Below are positions 1 to 10,888 of a stretch of DNA of 64,000 nucleotides, piece after piece. The position numbers and the translations under genes are program-made. Source of the stretch: Apoda limacodes (Eukaryota > Arthropoda > Insecta > Lepidoptera > Limacodidae); assembly GCA_946406115.1 (NCBI GenBank), contig OX291552.1, positions 10,302,836 to 10,366,835 of the forward strand, read 5' to 3'. The notes beneath the pieces are model-generated. The model saw only the letters and a list, made by a program, of their open reading frames with translations. It was not told the DNA's origin and made no database searches. Position 1 is the first letter of the stretch. Every line of letters begins with the position of its first letter.

Positions 1-230
1 GTCTCCAGGCGTCGGACAAAGGGTAAGAACGGACGTCCCCTGAGTCTTGGTAATCAGCTCTAACAGCTTCACCACCTAATGAAAGAATATGATCGATTTT
101 TAACTGTTACTCTTTACTTCTCTGAAGACAAAAGTCTTTGACCAGTACTTGTTATGACGCCGCCGAAACATGCACACTTACAGCAGGGCTGGTCTATAAG
201 CTCAAAGTAGCACACCGTGCAATGGTATAA

Positions 231-560
231 GTGTCTCTTAGGGATCGAATCCAAAATCTGGACATCTGGAAGATAATTATAAATACCGACATAGCTCGCA
301 AAATTAGCAAGCTCAAGTGGCAGCGGGCTGGCTACGTTTGTCTGAGGAGCGATGGTCCATGGAGCAGACGTGTCCTAGAGTGGAGACCGCGTTCGCGGGA
401 AGGTGAAGCATAGTACGCCCTTCATCCCTGTGGACCGACGACCTTAAAGGGTGGCTGGTGCTAGCTGAATGCGGAAGGCAAAAGACCAGGAGAAACGGTG
501 CGCCATAGAGTAGGCTTATCTCCAGCAGTGGACCAATAAAAACTGATATGATGATGACTC
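231..560 (+). pseudogene. RTE-type LINE, 3' end of the reverse-transcriptase ORF (remnant)
   Basis: The frame reads an RTE-clade C-terminal tail: 'ISKLKWQRAGYV', then 'DGPWSRRVLEWRPR' (231-413), then after frameshifts 'WTDDLKG' near 430 and 'AYLQQWT' near 515-535. In RTE elements this segment follows the RT domain and precedes a short 3' end made of ATG/TGA repeats; here 'tgatatgatgatgac' follows at about 543-557. At least two frame changes and two stops are needed to read it, so it is a dead 5'-truncated copy. The family call rests on the motif order, which I know from lepidopteran RTE elements, not on a search. Confidence 0.72.
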
Positions 561-1439
561 TTGCTCTGTGAGAAGATAGTAGCAGAAGAGTAATATGAGA
601 TTACAAGCGTATTTAGGCTTATACAAACAGAAATTGTGACGAAAAGGGGAAGAAGAAATGAGATTGATTAGTTTTTAATTGCATGCGTGGGCGGTCTCCA
701 AATCAGAAGAAAGGAAATGAATTATTGAACGCTCTTTTGTCCTCAGTTCCATCTGCCAAGACTTTGGTTTTCGCAGTTAAAATCCTTTTAGAAGCTCTCG
801 ATTGCTATAAAAAATATTGTTCTTCTTCTTCCTTCTAGTAGTTAAAATTTGGTTACCGTACCTCGTAGCTCCGTTGCTTTTGTGGATATCTCGGAGGCTT
901 CTTCACCCCCTCCTGCTCTCCGAAACGATTTTTGCTTTCTTACGTCAATGTCGTCGTCTAGGAACTGTCCGCGACGCACGTAAACGGTTACATCAGGTCC
1001 TGATAAAAGAAAAAATGCGTAGTGTTAGTTTATAGATAGGACTGAAGATACTGAAGTATGTAAAGTATTTTACACAAAAATGCTTGTAATGTGATCATTA
1101 TTTTCACCGACTTCTTTGAGAAAAGTTGATCTTTTCGCGTTACTCGAATTAGAGCCATTGAAGTTGTATGAGATTATATTACTGGTGTGATTTAGACACC
1201 AGAAACTGCGTTTGAAAATCTATATTGTCCAGTTTTGTTTCAGAAAATAGTCAGGTGCAAAAAGATTTTGACAACCTTCTTTGAGCAGAATCAACCTTCT
1301 AAGCCGCTTTAGTTTTTAACCCTTTAAGAAATAGGCGGAACGTTGGTTGAAGTATAATTGTATCATAACGTAAACATTTTTAATACCCAATTTCATTAAA
1401 TATTCTGTGCCTGATGTGTACGATAAATAGTTGAGAATA
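561..1439. other. No gene recognised; one short ORF
   Basis: AT-rich sequence. A 72-residue + strand ORF (817-1035), with a hydrophobic start and a basic C-terminal half, follows a pyrimidine tract ending in 'ttctag' near 838. It matches no family I know and may be chance. The rest shows nothing I can name. Confidence 0.3.
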
Positions 1440-1625
1440 CTAACTGGCAAGCTGGATGTATTCGGCCAGTGAGTAGTTATACCCGTAGGCAACGCCAACG
1501 ATGATGGCCACGGCTAGGGCCAGCACTATGGCGCAGCAGATAGAGCATGTCAGACAGAACGTGATAATCCTGTAGCAGAAAATGTGGCCGTAAGCCCAGT
1601 GGCGTAGTTTTAAGTTGTTGAACAT
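1440..1625 (-). CDS. Small single-pass membrane protein, 61 aa (candidate host gene)
   Basis: The ORF runs from an ATG at 1625 to TAG at 1440. The first 20 residues are hydrophilic and basic (MFNNLKLRHWAYGHIFCYR), followed by a long hydrophobic stretch (about residues 21-48, rich in C, I, V, A) and a short polar tail ending ...AEYIQLAS. Codon third positions are strongly G/C (ttc, aac, ctg, gcc, atc), unlike the surrounding AT-rich DNA, which suggests selected coding sequence. In-frame stops bracket it, and an 'attaaa' lies about 60 bases past the stop on the same strand. It could be a complete small gene or the last exon of a longer one: upstream sequence contains 'ctag' and 'cag' that could be splice acceptors. 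I do not recognise the family. Membrane location is inferred from hydrophobicity. Confidence 0.55.
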   Translation of the reverse strand: MFNNLKLRHWAYGHIFCYRIITFCLTCSICCAIVLALAVAIIVGVAYGYNYSLAEYIQLAS

Positions 1626-1821
1626 AGAACTGCTCTGAGGCTAGGGTTGTCGCGTCCAAAAAAGAAAAGCCGGACTTGGCGGAATTTAGACAAACATTGT
1701 ATACAAACCAGCTATTTTAAATAAGAAAGAATCAACCGGATTTTTTACGAGAAACTCCCCTTAAACTTAAAAACAATCATAATCGAGTAGTAAACTACGT
1801 GTATCGGAAACTTTATACGAA

Positions 1822-1905
1822 GCTAAGCAACGTTGGACGTGGGCAGCCATTGGATAGTTGCCCGCCTAGTGTTCTGAGCTCTTTGTGCTTGGGAGGGCAT
1901 GTTTA
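1822..1905 (+). repeat. 5S rRNA-like SINE or 5S-derived fragment
   Basis: 'aagctaagcaacgttgg' followed by 'gtgggcagccattggatag' and 'ttgcccgcct' resembles the internal control region of 5S rRNA (AAGUUAAGCAACGU...GGUUAGUACUUGGAUGGGUGACCGCCU). It lacks the 5' part of a 5S gene and runs into unrelated 'agtgttctgagctctttgtgctt', so it is not a functional 5S gene. A related piece is at 61872-61936. Confidence 0.5.
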
Positions 1906-3240
1906 ACCGACGGTCCTGGCAGTTTTTATTTTTCAGCAGTCGATACGTGAAATCAGAGGCATCATGGTGAGCTTAAAGACTCTGACAGTCAAGTGGTCAC
2001 TAGCTGCGAACTGCCAATTTGCACTGGTCTAGCGCGGTCAGTGGTGGCGCACTCCGAAGTTTAGGAATTAAGGTGATGGCATACCCAAACCGCTTACATT
2101 TGCAAGAATTTGATTAATTTTGTTACAGTCTTGAGTAAACTTTTTGACGTGAGAAAAATATATTTTTGATTAAGTAGATTTGTTGTTGGAACCGAGAAAA
2201 CCGTCATTTTCGACGTGCGGTCACGTGGAACTGTGTGTCTTTGTATGCTTCAATAGTGTATTATGTCCTTGTACACTGGTCGATACGGCACGCTTTTGCT
2301 GGGATATGCCATAGCTTTAATGTGTCCCTCGACCTTGCTGTCCGGTTGGCAGCACCAAAATTCAGATTAGGCGCGTGTTCGCCGCGATAAGTCGTGTAGC
2401 ATCTCGCTAAGGCAGCGCGCCAAAAGCATCGCCAGCTCGCGTAACGTATTAACCTTAGCGACCTGCCTCGTGATGTCATTGTGCCGAGCGGTTTAGTGTA
2501 TTTTCACGGTTATCTAATGCGCAAAAGGGATAAAATAGCTTGCTCTTCAGATTCATTTTACGTGTTTTGTACGGGAGTCCACGGAAATGAGTCTTCTGTA
2601 CGTTAGTACTTATACTTATTTTAAGGCACGGTGCAAAATAGCCTTTCCTTTCTCTAAGATCGTCTGAGGCCTTGTAGCTGGGGACAAAAACAGTAGAGGC
2701 AAATAAAAATGATTGACAGAAAGTGTGTCTATTTTATTGCAGCCTTTGACTTTGAAACCAAACAATTACACAGATTTGAAGTAACCAACGCCTGAATAAA
2801 TGCTTACCTTTGTATGAAATCGACAAACCATCCACAACAGGCGAATATACAGCACATAACAATGTACTTTTAACATACTAGTCACTGAGTCATTCCATAA
2901 TTTTGTCCGTAGTACAGGCTGCCTGTGGTGACTCTGAAAAGTACCAAATAATAAAAATAAATCAATAAGAAAACCCGACTGCAAGAACATTAAGATTTTA
3001 CTTTTAAAATTTTACCTCAAACATTAAAGCGCTTAAATACTCCATTTTAATTTTTTAAGAATTTCATGTGCCTAGTGCTACTCTCACAATTGAGACGACA
3101 CCTCTCAAGCTAAAATTCATCAAGCCGTTTCGGCTACAGAGCGTGCCAAAGAAATATACATACATACATACATACACTCGAAAAACATAACCTTCTGGCG
3201 CAGTCAGGTAAAAACAAATGTGCGTATTAATACGCGGTGA
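1906..3240. other. No gene recognised
   Basis: Unassigned sequence. 2200-2490 is more GC-rich and CpG-bearing than its surroundings and could be old promoter or transposon sequence. A short (CATA)n tract lies near 3155-3178. No convincing coding frame was found. Confidence 0.3.
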
Positions 3241-3345
3241 TTTTTAGAGATCCGTACCCAGAAGGTCCAAACGAAGCCCTGTTACTAAGCCTACGCTGTC
3301 TGCCTGTCCGTCCCTCTGACCATTAAAAGGCCCTATCTTTTATAC
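3241..3345 (-). repeat. Dispersed repeat family A, 3' tail (degraded)
   Basis: 'ccctgttactaagcctacgc' followed by 'tgtctgcctgtccgtccctc' is the reverse of the family A ending (...cggacagcggagtcttagtaatagggtcc) seen intact at 16481-16762. Only the 3' portion is recognisable. Confidence 0.5.
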
Positions 3346-3437
3346 CCCATTTATTTGAGAGAGGTAGGGCACTGCAAGTACTCGCTCGAATAAGCCGCCT
3401 GAACAAATAAAGCGGGGCATAGCGAGTACTTGCTCGA

Positions 3438-3701
3438 ATGAGCGGCCCGAACTGGGGAAGTACCTCCACTTTACAGAAAACCGTGGCCACAATAACACTT
3501 CAATTAAGTAGTGTTGTGTTCCTAGCGGTGAGTAAGGTTAAGGAGGACCGGCGGTGCTTGTTGCTGTCATTGCTCGGCATAGACGCGGCGTGCTGGTACG
3601 GCGGTCAGGCAGATCTGATGGAACGGCTGACCGCTGGCCGCCCGCAGGTTGAACGGGTTTCCGAACTCAGGGATCATTTAATCTCCGCCCTGGAAGGCTG
3701 A
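3438..3701 (+). CDS. Unidentified ORF, 87 aa; possible retroelement ORF1 fragment
   Basis: An 87-residue frame with a GC-rich second half (3590-3700). The C-terminal part (QADLMERLTAGRPQVERV, then SELRDHLISALEG) looks like a heptad-rich helix of the kind found in gag-like ORF1 proteins, and further open sequence in a neighbouring frame follows to about 3780. The nucleotides ahead hold an imperfect direct repeat ('gcaagtactcgctcgaataagc' at about 3373, 'gcgagtacttgctcgaatgagc' at about 3420). A non-LTR endonuclease fragment lies 300 bases downstream on the same strand, which fits one decayed LINE. The family is not proven. Confidence 0.3.
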   Translation: MSGPNWGSTSTLQKTVATITLQLSSVVFLAVSKVKEDRRCLLLSLLGIDAACWYGGQADLMERLTAGRPQVERVSELRDHLISALEG

Positions 3702-3984
3702 TCCGCCCGCCTGTGTAAAGTCTCTGAAGTGGTAGTCGTGCCGGAGAAGGAAACCGGAGTGGAGCCGGCTACTACAACATAGGGGGATCAGGGGCCCTTC
3801 CGCCCGCCGTGCCAGCAACCGTATTATCTGTGCAATACTTCGGCAGTTCTAGTTCCGCAACTTTTGTCCTTTAAGCTGTCTGTGCAGTGAATCCTCATTT
3901 TTAGTCTAAGTAACTTTTTCAAAAAATTTCCAAAAGAAACAAAAGGAAAAGAGTTTTTACAGCGAGTAGGAATAGAGAATACCA

Positions 3985-4130
3985 GATATAGCGGACCATA
4001 CAAGCTCCTTACTGGACCTTCTGCTGACTACATGTCCGGACGGATATTCCGTCTCAGTGGATGCGCCTTCCTTGGACCACTGTCTCGTTCGGACTCAAGT
4101 GTCAGCTCGGCACAGATAATACGGTTGCTG
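3985..4130 (+). pseudogene. Non-LTR retrotransposon endonuclease (APE) domain fragment
   Basis: One frame reads 'SSLLDLLLTTCPDGYSV', then 'SVDAP', then 'LDHCLVRTQVS'. This matches the C-terminal part of AP-like endonucleases of Jockey-group LINEs, where S-L-L-D-L and a final (S)DH(C/R) are catalytic-domain landmarks; here the S of SDH is L. No RT domain follows: the next sequence (from about 4238) is a different repeat. A short dead fragment. Confidence 0.6.
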
Positions 4131-4237
4131 GCACGGCAACCCTGATACCCCTCTGTTGTTGAAACTATGAAATGGGGTGTTTTTTTTAACATAAAGTTTA
4201 TGACGTCACTTGCTATCGATCGAAAAAAAAAAAAAAA

Positions 4238-4608
4238 CGAGTTGCACTCCGGGAATGCCGGCAGAAGTGAAAACCTTTACACACGATTCGCGCTTAACAC
4301 TCAAATATGTCACAAGACATGTCTTTGATATTGTCAAGAAATAATAATGTTTGTTTATTTACTTTTTTGACGTAGTATATTTGACATCGCAATCTGTCGT
4401 AGAATTAAAATTCCATATCCAACCTCCCTGTACTACACATAATTGCGAATACTAAAAATAAAAATTATAATAGGCGTGGCATTACGGTTTCCGTCTTACG
4501 AATTTCCACGATTAGGACACGTGACCTGACGCGAGTTTATCATTTTTTACCCATACCAAAAAAAGTGCACAACGCCGCTAAAGAAGTTTTCACTTCAAAA
4601 ATCATAGA
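4238..4608 (+). repeat. MITE-like repeat, copy 1
   Basis: Begins 'gttgcactccgggaatgccg', has 'gaagtgaaaac' near 4265 and the inverted 'gaagttttcacttca' near 4582-4597, and contains 'gacgtagtatatttgacat' and 'aacctccctgtact'. A second copy with the same landmarks in the same order is at 36113-36480. The inverted 'aagtgaaaac / gttttcactt' ends suggest a non-autonomous DNA element of about 340 bp. Confidence 0.55.
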
Positions 4609-5440
4609 CTTATTTATTTATATGCTATCGGTACCATCGCCAAGCCACTGTGGAGCGATTCCTTGCTGATATTCGTTTAACTTGCGTTCGCCTAGACCCT
4701 GTGGATAAGGTTTGCGATTGCAATCTATTGTGAATATTTATATTACTGAATACATTGTTAACAAATAGTTAGGTATATGTTCTAAATTTTTTAACTATTT
4801 TGTTAATTAGGTAGGTATTAATTAAGTGTGATGTTTGTATTCAATATCTGTATTATAGGTACCTATTTGTCTCTGAAATGAAAATTTATTCCCAGGTTGA
4901 TATTCAAATAAACGGCATAGATCAGTTTAGCCAAAGTTTATTCTGAGACATGACTGTATGCCAAGCTTCGACTAACTAACCAAGACCAATGACAAATGTT
5001 TGTATAATAATAATATACACTAATATTTAGATTTCTTATTGTTTTTGGTTTGTCTGACTTCAGGACTTGATCCTACGACCTTTGGAAATGTTGAGCCGGA
5101 AGGCTCAATTACTGGTTAAAGAAAATCCTTAACATGGTTATATTCTGAAATTATATAAAAGATGTAATATTTATAAAATTTTGGACGATCGTATTTTTAG
5201 AGCAAAGAAATGTATATGACATACCTAAAACACTCACATTGTTAAATAACTAAAACACGGAATCATATTTGTAATTTTTTTAACAAAAACCGGCTTCAAA
5301 AAGAGTATCTTTTAAGTGACGCACTTTTGAGTGACGCATTTCTTTTTTTCTCATACACTAAAAACATCGATACTTGTTACAAAATTTAAAAAAATCATGA
5401 ACATGAAAGGCGTTTCACCTGTTCCAAATGAACACATTTT
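4609..5440. other. No gene recognised
   Basis: AT-rich sequence without a convincing frame. 5280-5400 carries paired 'gtgacgca' motifs and may be the outer edge of the adjacent mariner remnant. Confidence 0.3.
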
Positions 5441-5539
5441 TTTTTAATATAGGATCACCTCGGAAGTAAACCCTTTTAAATAAAAAAAGAATTTTGAAAA
5501 TCTGTCTATATGTGGGACACTCATGCAGAAATTTTTGAG

Positions 5540-6345
5540 AAACTAAAAAAACATTTCAGCTGATTTTTTATTTTAGGGAATAATAAGAAGTCATATGGTG
5601 CCAGATCAGGACTGTAAGAAGGGCGATCCAAGACTCTGACCGGTGTGATGTCCAGGAGGTCCCTCGTTTTGAGTTGTCATGGTGAAGCAGTACCCCGCGG
5701 AGCCCTGTGTTCAGTCGCTTGTTGCTCATTGCAAACAAAACTTCTGGCAGGCATTTTGTTGTATACCATTCGGCGTTGACGCTGCTTTGGTCTCGTTATG
5801 GAATTGAAACCAGATACCCCGTCAAAGTGAAGAAACTAGCGATTCAAATTCTCCCTGCGCTTCACTTCACTTTCGTAGGCGTTGGTTCGTTTTGAAACAG
5901 CCAAACTATCGACTGACGCTTTGTTTCTGGATCGTATTGATAAATCCAGGATTCGTCACCTGTCACAGTGTCGTATATAAGCACGCCGAGACGACCCTGC
6001 TTCAAATTTTTGAATCATATCACGGCACCACTCCACACGGGCCTGCTTCTGAGCTTCGGTGAGGTTGTGGGGCACCCAGCGTGAAACGATCCTCCTCAGA
6101 CGAAGGTGCTCTTGTAGAATCTTGTAAACGATTCCCGAACCAATCTGCAGTGTATGTAGAATCTCTTCGTATGTAGTTCGCCTGTTTTCTTGAAATAATT
6201 TCTTTATCACACTTTCTTCCGTGACAGCAGCCGTAGGACGACCACTACTTTGTTTATCCCCCAAAGTAAGGCGACCGCGCTTGACCTCGATATGCCAACG
6301 GTAGATGGTTGCTTTTGAAGGTCCATCCATAAAAGACATTTGAAG
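5540..6345 (-). pseudogene. mariner-family transposase, broken
   Basis: The N-terminal half is open at 6339-5956: a helix-turn-helix region (PSKATIYRWHIEVKRGRLTL, with GRP at the linker), then the mariner signature 'WVPHNLTEAQKQARVEWC'. The frame then breaks, and in another frame 'GDESWIYQYDPETKRQS' and 'FQNEPTPTKVK' follow (5990-5850), which hold the first catalytic Asp region (GDE-W) of mariner elements. Further fragments ('HHDN', then a YS-Asp region near 5600) mark the second and third acidic residues in other frames. At least three frame changes are present. Intact mariner transposases are about 345 residues; this copy cannot encode one. Confidence 0.82.
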
Positions 6346-7377
6346 TCGATCAAATTACTCATGGTTTTAGGTCACATTTAAAATCGTAGGAAATCGTCGC
6401 AAATGTTCTCGTTGCAGATCTATTTTTAAAAGAGACACGATAATTAATTTTTTTTTTAATATTATAATGGGCTCGCACGGTCTTGGCAGACCATTTATGC
6501 ATTTGCTAGAGTCAAAGTCAATTATATTATAACGTATCGTGGCGCGGGCGTTACCGCGCGTCCTCGTTTTCAAGTCCCAAGATTGGGCGGGAGATTTGGT
6601 GTGGATCCTCAGACATTGCGCGTCATGTCCTACTTATTTCTTCATAATTCACTATTCATGAGCCTTCGCTGCACAATTCTTAACACGCTTTCGTACAACT
6701 TTGCTAAAATATATACATCGAAAGTCACTAAATGAATTTAGAAAAATTAAACAGAAAAAAACACCACTCCTTCTTAAGATTCGCGACGAAATTTGAAATT
6801 CGAACAATGGTATTTTTACTTTCAAATAACCAAATTGGCCAGTGAGTTATACATAAAAACTTTTTTTCGCAAAACTTTCTGCGTGGTCTGGCATATGACG
6901 GTGTTATGCCCAAACATACATACAAAAAAATATAAACATCCCTCAATTGGGACCTCCTCCTTTTTTGAAGTCAGCTAAAAACCATTATACTCGTATCAAA
7001 ATTTTATACTATCATCAACGTAACAAACGTTTAACCAAGTCCAAATTACCATCAATTTTTTTTTTTACCAAAAGTTTAAGTCTTAAATCGGACCATCTAG
7101 GAAGTAAGTAATCCTGTCAAAAAGTATTTTGCATATCCGTCTATATGACGTAGTTATGTCCGAACATACATAAAAAAAATCTGTCAAGTGCAAATGGGAC
7201 TCGCGCACCGAGGGTTCCATAAAAGGTAAACAATATCAAGGGACAAACTTAACTTTGCCGTTCGACAACTGTTGTCCCAATACATCGATATAGGTCGCGG
7301 TTAGTTTACCAACTGCAAATAAATTTATACTTGCAAAAATTTTTTGTGATGTAAGAACAAATTTACGGCTTTCTGTC
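6346..7377. other. No gene recognised; repeat debris
   Basis: AT-rich. Two spaced copies of a 'gttatgcccaaacatacata'-like segment occur near 6905 and 7150; the second runs into 'gggactcgcgcaccgagggt' (7197-7216), the 5' consensus of dispersed family A. The rest is unassigned. Confidence 0.35.
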
Positions 7378-7708
7378 CTACTAATATTATAAATGTGAAA
7401 GTTTGTTTGTCTGGATGGATGTTTGTTACTCAATCACACTTCAACTACTAGACGGATCGGGATAAAACTTGGCATACATATAGGTTAGGTCCTGTTATAG
7501 CATATAGGCTTTTTACCCCTAAAAATTTAAAAGTTCCTGCGGGGATGACTAACTATTTCTGTTATAAACTTTTAATTGCTGCACCTATAGCATGATATAG
7601 CAATTCATTAGTATACCTTATTAATTAATTACTTGGAGTTAATTAAGTAGTTCCACGCTGATAACCGAAATTTAGGGCGGGCGGAGCCGCTGGCATAGCC
7701 TAGCTTTT
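7378..7708 (+). repeat. Dispersed repeat family B, copy 1
   Basis: Runs from 'taatattataaatgtgaaag' to 'ggagccgctggcatagccta' and shares landmarks throughout ('cggatcgggataaaacttgg', 'catataggctttttacccct', 'gataaccgaaatttagggcg') with 63675-63985. The absence of an ORF and the conserved ends suggest a short non-autonomous element; Helitron or SINE origin cannot be decided by eye. Confidence 0.6.
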
Positions 7709-8286
7709 TCATAAATGTGTGCTGTATGGTATTGCTTCTTGCCAAACTTTATGATGCTATGTCAACGGAAAGTACCCCATAGGTTTGGATTTATTTGTGT
7801 CACAATACCTATACGAAAAAAATAACCGTATTTTGGGCATATTTTTTATTGCATTGATTTAGAAGCGACCGTAGACTTTAGCATTTGATAATAATTTCAA
7901 CTTGATACCTTAACGCGTTCTTGCGTTAAAGGGTCTCGACAGACAGACAAACTTTTTTTAATGTGTTATAACTACAAATTAACAACTGTCGGATTTTTTC
8001 CTATATTTGTGATGACCTTGACCTTGAAGACCTTGCTTCGTGTAAAATGTCATGATTCTAGGATATCGGAACGAAACTTATAGGTTTTGTTTTATTTGTA
8101 AATGTGAAAATATGCCGTATTCCGTACCTCGAACGGAACCTTAATAGGATCACTTTGTTGTCCATCTGTCTGTCTGTCAATCAATACCCTTTTTCTCAGG
8201 AAAAAAAAAGGAATACAAAGAACTAAAAAGTTAAAATGAATTTAATTCTGATAGATATACCATGCTATAGTTACATTACAGCCCAT
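7709..8286. other. No gene recognised; family A-like tail pieces
   Basis: AT-rich sequence; 8100-8185 contains 'tccgtacctcgaacggaacc' and 'tgtctgtctgtc', decayed ends of family A-type repeats. Nothing coding. Confidence 0.3.
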
Positions 8287-8910
8287 TTTTAGGGTTACGT
8301 AGCCAAATGGCAAAAAACGGAACCCTTATAGATTCGTCATGTCTGTCTGTCTGTCCGTCCGTATGTCACAGCCACTTTTTTCCGAAACTATAAGAACTAT
8401 ACTGTTGAAACTTGGTAAGTAGATTCTGTGAATCGCATTAAGATTTTCACACAATAATAGAAAAAAAATCAATAAATTTTGGGGGATCCCCATACTTAGA
8501 ACTGAAACTCAAAATTTTTTTTTCCATCAGTCCCATACGTGTGGGGTAGCTATGGATAGGTCTTCAAGAATAATATTGAGGTTTCTTATATTATTTTTTT
8601 TATAAATTGAATAGTTTGCGTGAGAGACACTTCCAAAGTGGTAAAATGTGTGTTTCTAAAATATGAGAATAATAAAACTAAAAAAATATATGATGTAGAT
8701 TACCATGCAAACTTCCACCGAAAATTGGTTTGAACGAGATCTAATAAGTAGTTTTTTGTAATACGTCATAAATCGTAAACCGCAATTTACCTTTCATTCA
8801 ATCAACTCAAATAAAAACATATTTTTTTGTTTGTGTTTGTAAAGTACGTAAATGGTGGTAGGTACGGAACCCTCGGCGCGTGAGTCCAACTCACACTTGG
8901 CCGGTTTTTT
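8287..8910 (-). repeat. Dispersed repeat family A, long copy
   Basis: Read on the minus strand it starts with 'aaaaaaccggccaagtgtga' at 8910, then the 'gttggactcacgcgccgagg' block, a long AT-rich middle, and ends with the 'gacagacagacatgacgaatct' and 'ccatttggctacg' tail. This copy matters because its middle ('ttttttagttttattattct', about 8677) is the same sequence that flanks the right end of the large virus-like element at 35886, which shows that the element inserted into a copy of this repeat. Confidence 0.75.
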
Positions 8911-9479
8911 AAATCACAGGACGTCACCTTCTCTATTTCTCTTAGCAACAAAATGTAACACGTTTTTACTAAAAATTTAAGCGTTAATATTTTGACGGCA
9001 AGAGAAGAATAGTATAAAAGGTGTAACGTTCTTTTATTTTAAAAATATGCGCTATTTTTTTTAACTATTTAGTTCTTTTTAATAACAATAATAGTTTGTT
9101 TTAAAAAATGTTTTTTTTTTATTTTATTTTATTAGAAACGTACACGTAAACATTTTCTTTGCGTAAAACCAAATTTACTTGTAGATTTTACAATGTTTTA
9201 TTTTATTTACTGTATATTAGGTAGATACACAAATATCCAAAAGGTAAATTACTTTGTGTCGCCAAGTTTTAAGCTTCCTACATAGTTAACTACGAAGAGT
9301 TACACAGAAAATTCACGGAATGTTACGTTGTGGGTAGGGTTGCCAACCTGAATTTACAAAACTATTTCAAAACACCCAACTTTTTGAAACTAATAAAATG
9401 TCTGATATTGACATATGTACGTCAAGCACGTAGCATACGCGAGAAAGTTTGTTGCTGCCATATTGATTCATACACTGCA
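8911..9479. other. No gene recognised
   Basis: Very AT-rich; 8940-9060 resembles, in inverted orientation, 52780-52870 ('ttatttctcttgtcgtcaaa' / 'ttgacggcaagagaag'), so it is probably part of an unnamed dispersed repeat. Confidence 0.3.
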
Positions 9480-9549
9480 TTGTTTGAGACTGCGCGGTGG
9501 CAAGTGCGGTGCCTCTTCTAGTACGTTGTACGCTCCTTGTATACGCTCA

Positions 9550-9655
9550 ATAAAGTCCTTAGTGAAAACCTTGACCGGGAGCTCTTTTCAGCACTTAAGT
9601 GTTCGCGTGCCCATTTAGGTTCTAAGGTGTGAGGGTGAATTCCGTGGCCATGGTA
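9550..9655 (-). pseudogene. LINE C-terminal fragment, decayed copy of the 40.1/48.6 kb family
   Basis: 'gggagctcttttcagcactt', 'aagtgttcgcgtg' and 'ccatttaggttctaaggtgt' align by eye with 40297-40382 (same orientation, reverse strand coding). The copy has lost pieces and carries no frame. Confidence 0.55.
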
Positions 9656-10806
9656 TGCGGTTTTCATCTCACACATCAGTTAGATTTAAAAAAAATCTTG
9701 AGGAAGGTTATAGGCTAATTAACATCACAGGGTTGTAGACCCTTATTAGCCGAGAAAAAAGAAAACCGCAGGCGAGCCATGCGACTGGGGATGGCGCAAC
9801 AGAGCAAAAGTAACGTAAATGGCAGAACAACGTTTGCCTGATCAGCTTATTTTCCTTTAAACGGCATCACTACATAAAACGTTTGGTCGCTTATATTAAA
9901 GACCTATCTCCTGACGTGCCTAAAATTTAAGTTTTTTTCCCCGAAAAATGATGCCGGCGACAACCCTACGTACGAATGAAGACAAAAATGCTTGTGTGGC
10001 CCCTGTCCTTTGTGTTGTTAAAGTATACATAAATAATGTATGGAGCTCGAACCACTGTTATTTTATAAAACAATTCGCACTTCGCATCCTTTGTCCAAAT
10101 AAATATTACAAAAGATACAACTTGTTTGGATCTTTCAAAATAAACCACTTGTTTAGACTCTTGATAATTTATTAGGTTTTTATACTCTGCTAGTTTTTGC
10201 TTAATTAAGCTATAGCTAAATGTAGCTAGTTTGTTCAAGTAGGTATAATTCGGTTTTGTGGTTATTTCCGCGAAAGCTTAGGAATTTATCGGGAAAAAAG
10301 TAGCATTCTTCGTTCTCCGTCTCTTCAATTATATTTGTTCCAGCTCCATTTCGGACGCTTCGTTGTGGTGCCATTGAGTAAGAAACAAACTTACAAACAA
10401 CCATATTTATAATATAAGTATGTAGGATTAACTACTTACCGACAGGTTTAGATGTTGAAGAAACATTTAAGTTATTGTAGCATTATGAAAAAAATAAAAT
10501 AACCAAATACAGTAATGGCCAAATCAAGACAAAGTTTGTCAAGATGACATAAATACCTGTCTATGATAGAAGGCGACCATAGAATAATACACTATTACAT
10601 AGCCTTTTATATATTTTTACCCGACTGACCTAGAAGAAGGGTAATGTTTCTTTACCTACTGTACTATTTAAATAGCAATTGGTGAATCGTAGGTAAGATT
10701 TTGGTTCTGTAGGTACCTGCAGCTGCATAATTACTGAAGTAAGTCATATTCACTGAAACAAGACATAATCATAAGAAAAGTATGGGGTCCTTCAATAAAA
10801 GGGTAA
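9656..10806. other. No gene recognised
   Basis: AT-rich. Short chance ORFs at 9948-10404 on both strands lack domain features. No assignable repeat except the edge of the LINE fragment that follows. Confidence 0.3.
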
Positions 10807-10888
10807 TTCGATTTTTGAAGGGACGGCAACGCGCCAGATAATTTGTAAGCGTCCATATATAGATTACGGTGACCGCTTAGAATCAGCC
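10807..10888 (+). pseudogene. LINE 3'-end fragment
   Basis: 'ttttgaagggacggcaacgc' then 'aagcgtccata' and 'ttacggtgaccgctta' match the coding end and first 3' UTR bases of the LINE at 49038-49115 (F-L-K-G-R-Q-R region). About 80 bases remain. Confidence 0.6.

Noticed and set aside
1822..1905. Functional 5S rRNA gene
   Set aside because: Only the internal promoter-like middle is present; 5' and 3' stems of 5S are absent here and at 61872.
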